Shown here one piece after another: positions 19,129-24,562 of a stretch of 24,562 bases of DNA. Under the pieces are notes generated by a model, which saw only the letters and a list, made by a program, of their open reading frames with translations, searched no databases and had not been told where the DNA came from. Both the position numbers and the translations under genes were made by a program. Origin of the DNA: a virus; IMG/VR virus record IMGVR_UViG_3300035702_000234, positions 1-24,562 of that record; one strand, 5' to 3'. The first letter of the stretch is position 1. Each line of letters begins with the position of its first letter.

Positions 19129-19334
19129 AGAAACTTTTAGCTGATTTTGAGGGGACCGTTCGACAAATAGTGAAAGATTGTGTTATAGTTTCCCATTATC
19201 ATCACGGTATAAGCTATGAGCGCGCTTTTGAGCTAACACCCTTTGAAAAAGATATAGCAGCACAGTTCATAGAAGAAGAAAATGAACGTGAGGTAAAACT
19301 AAGAAGTGCCATGTTTGGGGCAAAGGTTAGATGA
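19092..19334 (+). CDS. gp51 / T-domain-like extension, probably made by -1 frameshift
   Basis: An open frame of 80 codons in the -1 frame of the gp26-like gene, ending TGA at 19334. Its protein reads like a tail chaperone T domain: HYHHGISYERAFELTPFEKD followed by an acidic helix IAAQFIEEENER. There is no ATG, TTG or CTG in frame after the stop at 19074-19076 until an ATG near the very end; the only other candidate, GTG 19170, has GAGGGG about 15 bases away and would discard a coding-like stretch. Translation as a fusion through the T7 heptamer would give a 388-residue protein. In T4, gene 51 lies directly after gene 26. The stop overlaps the next ATG (ATGA). The role as hub assembly factor is inferred. 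Confidence 0.65.
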   Translation, partial: YNTLRIDGPEKLKKLLADFEGTVRQIVKDCVIVSHYHHGISYERAFELTPFEKDIAAQFIEEENEREVKLRSAMFGAKVR

Positions 19335-19702
19335 TATCATATAAGAGGATAATAGTTGCGGGCAGCCGCACGTACACCAACAAAGCAAGAGTATTTGAAC
19401 TCTTGGACAAGATCGCTGAAGATCAATCCAAGAAAGGATGTCTCATTGAAATTGTGTCGGGTCTCGCTAAGGGACCTGATATGTTTGGAAAAGAATGGGC
19501 ACATAAGAACGATTTCACTGTTCATGAGTTTCCCGCTAACTGGGACAAGTACGGAAAGCGTGCCGGTTATTTGCGAAATGTAGAAATGGCTGAATTCTCT
19601 GACGCGCTTCTCGCATTTCATGTAAATAATTCAAGAGGTACAAAACACATGATTGATATTGCATACAAGAATGACCTACAGGTAGCAATAGTTACATCCT
19701 AA
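19331..19702 (+). CDS. SLOG-fold nucleotide-binding protein (YspA/DUF2493-like)
   Basis: A 123-residue Rossmann-like protein. Family marks are VAGSR at residues 9-13, VSGLAKGPDMFGKEWA at 43-58 (the glycine-rich SLOG loop), FPANWDKYG, AGYLRN at 78-83, and a closing GTKHMID. Relatives of this group (YspA-type SLOG, DUF2493) are common in phages and are proposed to bind or process nucleotide-derived ligands; no reaction is established. Start ATG overlaps the previous stop as ATGA, so it is translated with the tail chaperone frame. Its presence inside a late structural operon is unusual and could mean a role during assembly or against host nucleotide signalling; both are guesses. Confidence 0.82.
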   Translation: MISYKRIIVAGSRTYTNKARVFELLDKIAEDQSKKGCLIEIVSGLAKGPDMFGKEWAHKNDFTVHEFPANWDKYGKRAGYLRNVEMAEFSDALLAFHVNNSRGTKHMIDIAYKNDLQVAIVTS

Positions 19703-19711
19703 AAATTATTG

Positions 19712-19719
19712 AATAAATA
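19712..19719 (+). promoter_or_regulatory. Possible late promoter before terminase-like gene
   Basis: AATAAATA in the 36-base gap after the SLOG gene, matching seven of eight positions of the late box TATAAATA. It is 19 bases before the ATG at 19739, with GGAG between. The surroundings are AT-rich, so chance is possible. Confidence 0.35.
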
Positions 19720-19738
19720 AAGCCATGGAGATATCATC

Positions 19739-20503
19739 ATGGCTACAAATTATTCATCAACACCTTCCGATTTTATAAACAACGAAGTTGCAATTAAAAC
19801 ACCATATAGGCAACCTAATCGTTCGTTTAGAAAACTCTACGGTTATCAAGACCAACTCATCGCAAAATACCAAAGCAACAACCGTACTATTGTGCATAAT
19901 ACTCGGCAATCGGGTGTAACCACGGCTACGTGGGCTTATGTTTTATGGTACAGCATCTACAATTCTGACAAAAATATAGTAATAACATCGACAACTGTTG
20001 ATTCCGCGCGTTCAATCATGGTAAACATAAGAAATGCTTTGGAATCTATGTCTGATGAGTTAACGCCAAAAATAACAACGTTCAATAGAGATAAAGTAGC
20101 ATTTTCTAACGGGTCTTCTATTTCTATTGTAGCCGCTACTGCTAATGCAGTTAGAGGGGAAACCATTTCTTTATTGTGGTGTGATGATTTTGCTTTTTAT
20201 AATAAACAAAATGAATTTTGGGATAATGTTACTCCCGCGTTGGGTATATCTTCCAAAGTTATAATCACATCATGTTTTGGTATTACCACATCAGAAGATA
20301 ATTTGTTTGTTCAAATGTTGCATGATGCGGCTAGTCCCCAAAACCAATATGCTGTACCAATGAATGTTATGTCCCATGTTGTAATTCCGTGGGATGCCCC
20401 ACCTAATCGTAATAATCTTTTTAAAGAAAGTATGATTGCCAATTTGGGGATAGAAAATTGGCTTACAGAGTACGAAGGTAAGTTGGTGACAATTGATGAT
20501 TAA
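19739..20503 (+). CDS. Stand-alone terminase large-subunit-like ATPase domain, degenerate
   Basis: A 254-residue protein that follows the T4 gp17 ATPase domain from the adenine-binding motif (YGYQDQLI, 34-41) through NGSSISIVAATANAVRG (124-140) and the motif III region KVIITSCFG (173-181), to the end of the domain (WLTEYEGKLV), and then stops. The nuclease domain that makes up the rest of gp17 (about 610 residues) is missing. Walker A reads TRQSGVTT (55-62) where gp17 has SRQLGKTT, so Val60 replaces the lysine. Walker B reads LLWCDD (145-150) with Asp where the catalytic glutamate is expected. ATP hydrolysis is therefore doubtful. The frame is intact, with GGAG eight bases before the ATG, so it is not obviously a pseudogene. 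It may be a regulatory paralogue of the packaging motor or half of a split enzyme. Confidence 0.82.
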   Translation: MATNYSSTPSDFINNEVAIKTPYRQPNRSFRKLYGYQDQLIAKYQSNNRTIVHNTRQSGVTTATWAYVLWYSIYNSDKNIVITSTTVDSARSIMVNIRNALESMSDELTPKITTFNRDKVAFSNGSSISIVAATANAVRGETISLLWCDDFAFYNKQNEFWDNVTPALGISSKVIITSCFGITTSEDNLFVQMLHDAASPQNQYAVPMNVMSHVVIPWDAPPNRNNLFKESMIANLGIENWLTEYEGKLVTIDD

Positions 20504-21239
20504 CATAGTTACCATCGACCCTTCACCAATTGGAACTGCCGTCACCGTCAATGGTGTGCCGTACTCGTTTCCATCCGAAAGCTCAGCAGTTTTAAAGAGC
20601 GGTAAGCTTAGATTATGGTTTGATATGTGCTCGGATTATGCTACAATCGAGCCAATTGATACAAGTTACAATAATGAAAAATCTTATTCACAGCTTGAAA
20701 TGAACAAGCTAGTGACCTTCCAGAAAACTTCAAATTTAATCCGCAAGACCGTTGACAACAACTGCAACCCTGCGTACAATACGCTTTGCCTAATAGAAGG
20801 CTATAGTTATTCGTCTGCTGAGGGTCCATTAATTGACTTGGTGACGTTTGGCACAATGCTTCGTAGACAGTTCTTCACTAGAACTAATACGGAAATGGTT
20901 GTTCTTGCACCATCCACGGTCAAGAGACTCGCAGCGAAATTAACTTATCCAGCTATTCAAAAGGGTAAAAAAGTTGAGTACCGAAATAATGAAGGTATCG
21001 CTGGTGGTAGTTTCAAGAAGCCAGACATATATAAGGTACTTACAGAGAATGATGAGATAGATTCTGACTGGGTTAATTTTCTAAGGGATATTCAAAAAAA
21101 CGTAATTGCACTCAAGAATGTCCCAAAACCCATAGAAGATATCAACGACAGTGTGGTTATGTACTACATTGCCGAGAGAACATATAGAGACTGTAAACAA
21201 GATTATAACCAGACCATAAGAGAACTTAAAAAAGCGTAG
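20496..21239 (+). CDS. RuvC-like nuclease / Holliday junction resolvase
   Basis: A 247-residue protein with the RNase H-like resolvase pattern: Asp8 in IVTIDPSPIGTAV (first strand), Glu101 in CLIEGYSYSSAEG followed by a helix as in RuvC, APSTVKRLAAKLT (compare the RuvC PxxVK segment), and a C-terminal D215xxD218 in IEDINDSVVMYYIAE. These would be the four acidic metal ligands. It probably cuts branched DNA. ATG 20496 is preferred over the TTG just before it; the gene overlaps the terminase-like ATPase by eight bases, so the two are probably co-translated. Terminase nuclease domains share the fold, but the PSTVK and DxxD features favour RuvC. In T4 a resolvase (gp49) clears branches during packaging, so pairing with a terminase-like ATPase makes sense. 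Confidence 0.78.
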   Translation: MINIVTIDPSPIGTAVTVNGVPYSFPSESSAVLKSGKLRLWFDMCSDYATIEPIDTSYNNEKSYSQLEMNKLVTFQKTSNLIRKTVDNNCNPAYNTLCLIEGYSYSSAEGPLIDLVTFGTMLRRQFFTRTNTEMVVLAPSTVKRLAAKLTYPAIQKGKKVEYRNNEGIAGGSFKKPDIYKVLTENDEIDSDWVNFLRDIQKNVIALKNVPKPIEDINDSVVMYYIAERTYRDCKQDYNQTIRELKKA

Positions 21240-21897
21240 ACAATTCGATTCCAATACAAAGCAAGTATGTCGGAGCCTCAACATGGATGTGGGGCTTAGA
21301 GTTCAAGTGTACCGATGCCGTAAAAAGCATCATGGGGACTCGCACTTTCCGTCTATCACTGTGGGTTCGGTATTGTACGTTTGACATTAGTGTTAGCGGG
21401 TAAAGTCCCACCAATTCAACATCGAGGTGTGGCGTGGCTGCGCACATGGAGTTCTGCAAAGAACACGTAGCGGTATCAGCACAAATAGCGATGGTTGTTT
21501 GATTTCTGTGACAATCATCGAAAAGAACGGACAAACAGGTTAATCACACAGATGGTGGGCTGAAATACGCCTTTTTAAGTCATGGGAGCTTGTGTAGCAC
21601 CAGAGTCTAACCCGCTCTGGATTAGATTACACTTCGAGATATTGAATATCCAAATCTACCTGATAAGCTGAACGCAATACTTGCCAAGAAATCACTAAGT
21701 CGTCAAACGAGTATAACCTACTTTTGTAAAAAAGCGCAACTATCTTAATCATATGAGATTGTTGTTATGGTAAAGCTGCAAACTACCAAAGCTATCAATT
21801 GTAAAGGTTAGTACCCGAGTGTGACGAGTCCCCGATTGTCTTAAATTCATGTTTAAAAGAAGAAAAGTACCTCAAATGTGAACAAAATGTTACAAGA
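21240..21897. other. 658-bp stretch with no supported gene
   Basis: No frame here has both a good start with ribosome site and recognisable protein. The longest is a minus-strand frame 21226-21534 (TTG start, no ribosome site, runs into the RuvC-like gene). A plus-strand frame 21626-21748 encodes 40 protein-like residues (DIEYPNLPDKLNAILAKKSL) without a start codon and could be a gene remnant. Small hairpins are present: GATGC/GCATC at 21314-21331, GTTCT-GCAA-AGAAC at 21451-21464, CCAGAG/CTCTGG at 21600-21620. There is also a palindrome GATATT-G-AATATC at 21638-21650. For a phage this is a long gap; it might hold a small RNA, a replication or packaging site, or gene debris. Confidence 0.5.
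21600..21620 (+). other. Hairpin in non-coding gap
   Basis: CCAGAG and CTCTGG form a perfect 6-base stem around a 9-base loop. The loop also contains TCTAA, which could pair instead with TTAGA at 21622-21626, giving two exclusive structures. No T run follows, so it is not a classical terminator. Confidence 0.3.
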
Positions 21898-21926
21898 TTG
21901 AATTCACAGTGGTTGTTTGGTATACT
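21898..21926 (+). promoter_or_regulatory. sigma70 promoter for helicase gene
   Basis: TTGAAT at 21898-21903 and TATACT at 21921-21926 are separated by exactly 17 bases, close to the TTGACA/TATAAT consensus. A start near 21933 would give a short leader carrying GGAG before ATG 21952. This marks the helicase as an early or middle gene read by host polymerase, unlike the late boxes of the structural genes. Confidence 0.7.
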
Positions 21927-21951
21927 CTGGGGACTTTGGAGAAAAATAATA

Positions 21952-23637
21952 ATGACAGAGAGCAATATGGTAGATTTTGAAGAACCGACAGGTAATAGGC
22001 CCATCTTGTCCAAGAGGAATATTTGGGACCACTGGGCAATGCCGGATTATCAGCCGCGTGAAAGCCAGAAGTTTGTTCTTGATTGGATGGCTAATCTACC
22101 AGCTGATGCAAAATACATCTTTTGTCAAATCCCTGTCGGTGGTGGTAAGTCGCCAATTGCGGTTACGTATTCCAGCTTTCTTGGACATGGCCCATTGGGC
22201 ACTTCCTACATTCTGACTCCACAACGAATCCTTCAACGACAGTACGAAGAAAGCTTTACTAACGGTGAATTGGTTTCGGTCTACGGTAAGGCTAACTACT
22301 TCTGCACAACCAAGCTTGGATTGAACTGTGATATTGGTGACGATATCAAGCCTAAGTGCGTTTCATGCCCCGCCAAACAAGCATTTGCGTCGATACGCAC
22401 CACACCACACGTTGTGCTTAACTACAAGCTCGCTCTGCTGTATTCTGAACTTTTTCCGGGGAATACTACTGACTTCCCTGTAAGAGACCTCATGGTCTTC
22501 GATGAGTGCCATACGCTAGAGAACAATCTAGTCAGTCATCGTGCGGTATCTGTCAGTAAAGGTCGATGTGAGAAAGTGGGTGCTAGTTTCTTCAAGCCAC
22601 GTAACTTGAAGGAGGCACACCAGTTCATTGTGGATCAATATTTTCCTGCCGTGGACAGTAAGTATTTCGAGCTAGAAAAGAGCGTGAAAGGTATTGATAG
22701 TAAGTATGAATTTCAGACAAAAGCATCTCTACTACCTTCTGAGATTAGAACCAAGAAGGAATACAAAGAGTTCAAACGTCACCGTGCTATAACTAAGCGA
22801 TTGGCTGAAATATCCTTCGACGTTCTGGAGAAGTACTATGTGCTTATGGTCGATAAGACCGCGTTTGAGTTCAAGGAAATTTATGGTGCAAATCTGTTCA
22901 ATCAAATCCTAAAGCCGAAGGCTGATAGATTCCTGTTCATGTCGTCCACGATTCTGGACTTCAACAGTTATGCTCGTGATCTTGGTATTCCAGAGGATCA
23001 GATTGCAGTGGTTGATATGCCATCAGAGTTTGCACCATCCAATCGCCCAGTATACTTCATGCCGACCGCTAAAATGTCGTATGGGTGGCACAAGCCGGAG
23101 CGCACGAAGGACCGTGACAAGATGCTTAAGCGCGTTGTCGATCTGTGTAATGCTCATGAAGGAGAATCTGGCATCGTTCATACCGGAAGTTTTCAAGTTT
23201 CTTCATGGCTTGTAGACCAACTTGAGAGCAAGATCAAACAGCGGGTTATCACACACAATCAGGATGAGAATTCTAGCAGAGACGAGTGCATTGAAGAGTT
23301 TACGGAGAATGAAGGTAATGAGCCCATGGTTCTGGTATCACCTTCATGCACCGAAGGTCTGGACCTAATGGACGACACTGCTCGTTTTGCTATCTTTGTT
23401 AAAGTACCATTCCCCTTTCTGGGCGACGAATGGGTGAAGCGGCGTAAAGACTTGTCCGAAGAATGGTACATGCGGCAGGCCATGATTTCTATCATTCAAG
23501 GCGGCGGTAGGGTAGTGCGTTCTCCAGAGGATTGGGGTAACACTTACATCCTCGACGAGTCCTTCGGATTCCTATGGAACAAGTATAAAAAGAACGCACC
23601 ACAGTGGTGGAAAGATGCATTCACTGTAGTGTCATAA
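21952..23637 (+). CDS. DinG/XPD-type superfamily 2 DNA helicase with Fe-S cysteines
   Basis: A 561-residue helicase. Walker A is PVGGGKS (61-67), preceded by the YQPRESQ Q-like motif at 33-39. Cys118, 126, 136 and 139 follow between motifs Ia and II, the spacing zone of the 4Fe-4S domain in XPD/DinG enzymes. Motif II is DECH (184-187), and the second RecA domain has SCTEGLDL and motif VI QGGGRVVRSPED (516-527). Such enzymes unwind DNA 5' to 3' and act in repair and R-loop or fork processing. I use ATG 21952, with GGAG ten bases upstream; the frame is open back to a TTG at 21898, but that TTG is part of the -35 box. With the RuvC-like and gp46-like genes it forms a recombination-repair neighbourhood. 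Function assignment is firm at family level. Confidence 0.9.
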   Translation: MTESNMVDFEEPTGNRPILSKRNIWDHWAMPDYQPRESQKFVLDWMANLPADAKYIFCQIPVGGGKSPIAVTYSSFLGHGPLGTSYILTPQRILQRQYEESFTNGELVSVYGKANYFCTTKLGLNCDIGDDIKPKCVSCPAKQAFASIRTTPHVVLNYKLALLYSELFPGNTTDFPVRDLMVFDECHTLENNLVSHRAVSVSKGRCEKVGASFFKPRNLKEAHQFIVDQYFPAVDSKYFELEKSVKGIDSKYEFQTKASLLPSEIRTKKEYKEFKRHRAITKRLAEISFDVLEKYYVLMVDKTAFEFKEIYGANLFNQILKPKADRFLFMSSTILDFNSYARDLGIPEDQIAVVDMPSEFAPSNRPVYFMPTAKMSYGWHKPERTKDRDKMLKRVVDLCNAHEGESGIVHTGSFQVSSWLVDQLESKIKQRVITHNQDENSSRDECIEEFTENEGNEPMVLVSPSCTEGLDLMDDTARFAIFVKVPFPFLGDEWVKRRKDLSEEWYMRQAMISIIQGGGRVVRSPEDWGNTYILDESFGFLWNKYKKNAPQWWKDAFTVVS

Positions 23638-23656
23638 AACTGTAACCATATATTTA

Positions 23657-23685
23657 TAGACAATTTGTGCAGTGCAATATATAAT
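23657..23685 (+). promoter_or_regulatory. sigma70 promoter for secreted protease gene
   Basis: TAGACA (23657-23662) and TATAAT (23680-23685) stand 17 bases apart, a strong host-type promoter. AAGGAGA follows eight bases before the ATG at 23719. The gene can thus be expressed on its own, early in infection. Confidence 0.75.
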
Positions 23686-23718
23686 TGTGTAGATTCGTAA
23701 CACAAGGAGAATATTGCG

Positions 23719-24216
23719 ATGTACAGGTGGTTAACGGTTTTGGTGTTATCTACAATATTGATGGTGCCCTGCTTTGCGCTTACCCGCGATGAGGCCAATG
23801 ATTTTATTTCAATTCATGAATCCGTAGTTAAGAGATTCCAACCCCAAGAATATTCCGGTGAGTTTGGTATCCCTGAAAGATTCAATTACTATTCTAGCTT
23901 ACATACCGTGGTTGGTGATTGTGATGATTTTGCAAGTGCAATTTATTACGAACTATGGAAGCGAGGTTATGAGCCCCGAGCAATCACATATGATAGAATT
24001 GTGGACGGCGTTATAGATTATCGCCATGCCATCGTATGTACCGATGAGGTATGTTTTGACAGTAACTACGTGGGGCCTTACATGCGGGCTAAATTTGATG
24101 GATATGTTGATAGTGGAGATTTCAAGGTCGTCATCATTGGAGAATTCAAAACTCTACCGATGTACGACCTTGAAATATATGAGACTATCGTGTGGATAGC
24201 TTCTCAGGCAGCTTGA
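23719..24216 (+). CDS. Secreted transglutaminase-like cysteine protease (BTLCP-like)
   Basis: A 165-residue protein. Residues 1-20 are a signal peptide: YRW, a hydrophobic core LTVLVLSTILMV, and PCFA before the likely cut; the M-V-P-C18 sequence is a poor lipobox, so soluble export is more likely than a lipoprotein. The mature part has the papain/transglutaminase-type triad of the bacterial BTLCP family: Cys68 in GDCDDFASAIYYEL, His103 in YRHAIVC, Asp114 in CFDSNY. These proteins cut or crosslink peptides in the periplasm; substrates are poorly known. It has its own promoter and AAGGAGA ribosome site, and its end overlaps the convergent gp46-like gene by 13 bases. It could modify the host envelope or exclude other phages; this is inference. 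Confidence 0.82.
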   Translation: MYRWLTVLVLSTILMVPCFALTRDEANDFISIHESVVKRFQPQEYSGEFGIPERFNYYSSLHTVVGDCDDFASAIYYELWKRGYEPRAITYDRIVDGVIDYRHAIVCTDEVCFDSNYVGPYMRAKFDGYVDSGDFKVVIIGEFKTLPMYDLEIYETIVWIASQAA

Positions 24217-24562
24217 TCGATACGTGAGAAGCCATTCTCCAATTCAACAACCATCTGGTTCTTGAACATACTGGCAATCTCGTCACGGTGCGATATAATA
24301 AACATAGACATACCATCCTCCGTGGCGATTTCCTTGATCATCTTGGCAGCTAGTTGAACACCAACGTTACCCAATCCAGTATCTAGACATTCGTCAAGCA
24401 TACAGAACGAAATCTTACCATGTCTAGCTTGTAGCACATCGCGGAAGGCGAAAGCCAGTGCTAGGTTAACCCGTGCCCTTTGACCGGATGAAAGGCTGCT
24501 GAAGTCTAACTCAGTACCAAACTGTGAAATTTTTGCAGACATATCCGGCTGGAATTCAACGC
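24204..24562 (-). CDS. 46: gp46/SbcC-like recombination endonuclease subunit, C-terminus only
   Basis: The minus-strand frame is open to the right edge, so the N-terminus lies beyond the window; 118 full codons plus the stop are visible. It shows the C-terminal ATP-binding lobe of SMC/Rad50-type proteins: ABC signature LSSGQRARVNLALAFAFRD, Walker B FCMLDECLDTG, and the H-loop IISHRDE. In T4, gp46 pairs with the nuclease gp47 to resect DNA ends for recombination-dependent replication. SbcC and T4 gp46 cannot be separated from this fragment alone, but the short SSGQRARVNLALAFAFRDV form and the phage setting favour gp46. It converges on and overlaps the protease gene, with no terminator between. 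Confidence 0.88.
   Translation of the reverse strand, partial: VEFQPDMSAKISQFGTELDFSSLSSGQRARVNLALAFAFRDVLQARHGKISFCMLDECLDTGLGNVGVQLAAKMIKEIATEDGMSMFIISHRDEIASMFKNQMVVELENGFSRIDQAA

Noticed and set aside
19123-19142. 7-bp hairpin as frameshift stimulator
   Set aside because: It starts about 30 bases after the heptamer, while known stimulators sit five to nine bases away; it may be incidental.
19170-19334. GTG start at 19170 giving a separate 54-residue protein
   Set aside because: The purine-rich GAGGGG is about 15 bases away, and the choice discards coding-like sequence that continues upstream to the T7 heptamer.
21226-21534. 102-residue minus-strand frame in the gene-free gap
   Set aside because: It needs a TTG start without a ribosome site, runs into the end of the RuvC-like gene and matches no family I know. 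I cannot exclude it fully.
21600-21626. H-type pseudoknot from CCAGAG/CTCTGG and TCTAA/TTAGA
   Set aside because: The connecting loops would be zero and one base, too short to span the stems, so the pairings are alternatives rather than a knot.
21240-21951. tRNA gene in the gap
   Set aside because: A GTTCAAG string at 21301 resembles a T-loop, but no acceptor, D or anticodon stems fit around it.
23651-23658. Perfect TATAAATA late box on the minus strand after the helicase
   Set aside because: It would fire antisense into the helicase gene with no gene downstream on that strand, and the AT-rich setting overlaps a good sigma70 promoter on the plus strand. Chance is likelier.

Overview
The window reads as part of the genome of a T4-related, contractile-tailed phage. 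The evidence is a dense late cassette with recognisable gp6-, gp25-, gp5- and gp26-type baseplate proteins and a tape measure, boxes of the T4 late-promoter type (GATAAATA, close to TATAAATA), a gp46/SbcC-type recombination subunit, and short overlaps between neighbouring genes. The very long Thr/Pro-rich stretches in two structural proteins recall marine phages, but the host cannot be named from this sequence.

Layout. (1) Bases 1-18058, minus strand, transcribed right to left: tape measure (15782-18058), gp5-type spike without a lysozyme domain (14070-15782), gp25-like wedge protein (13662-14039), gp6-like wedge protein (10744-13662), a giant 3232-residue structural protein in the gp7 position (976-10674), and a Thr/Pro-repeat protein cut by the left edge (1-976). 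Three of these junctions are the same one-base TAATG overlap. (2) 18059-18168: a divergent control region with a GATAAATA box on each strand and a 19-bp palindrome between them. (3) 18169-21239, plus strand: gp26-like hub protein, a gp51/T-domain-like reading frame with no credible start that is probably reached by -1 frameshifting on seven T residues, a small SLOG-fold protein, a stand-alone large-terminase-like ATPase domain with altered catalytic residues, and an overlapping RuvC-like nuclease. (4) 21240-21951: about 0.7 kb with no supported gene, ending in a near-consensus sigma70 promoter. (5) 21952-24216, plus strand: a DinG/XPD-type helicase with four iron-sulfur-type cysteines, then, behind its own sigma70 promoter, a secreted transglutaminase-like cysteine protease. 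(6) 24204-24562, minus strand: the C-terminus of a gp46/SbcC-like subunit, cut by the right edge.

How the parts work together. The left three quarters build the tail tube ruler, hub spike, wedges and probably long baseplate appendages, driven by late promoters. The right quarter carries DNA-processing functions (resolvase, helicase, recombination nuclease subunit); two of its genes, the helicase and the protease, have host-type promoters. The least expected part is the block 19077-21239. There a terminase-like ATPase that has lost its nuclease domain, its Walker A lysine and its Walker B glutamate is overlapped by a RuvC-like nuclease gene, directly downstream of a frameshifting tail-chaperone pair and a SLOG protein. 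I see no tRNA, rRNA, CRISPR array, insertion sequence or integrase in the window.
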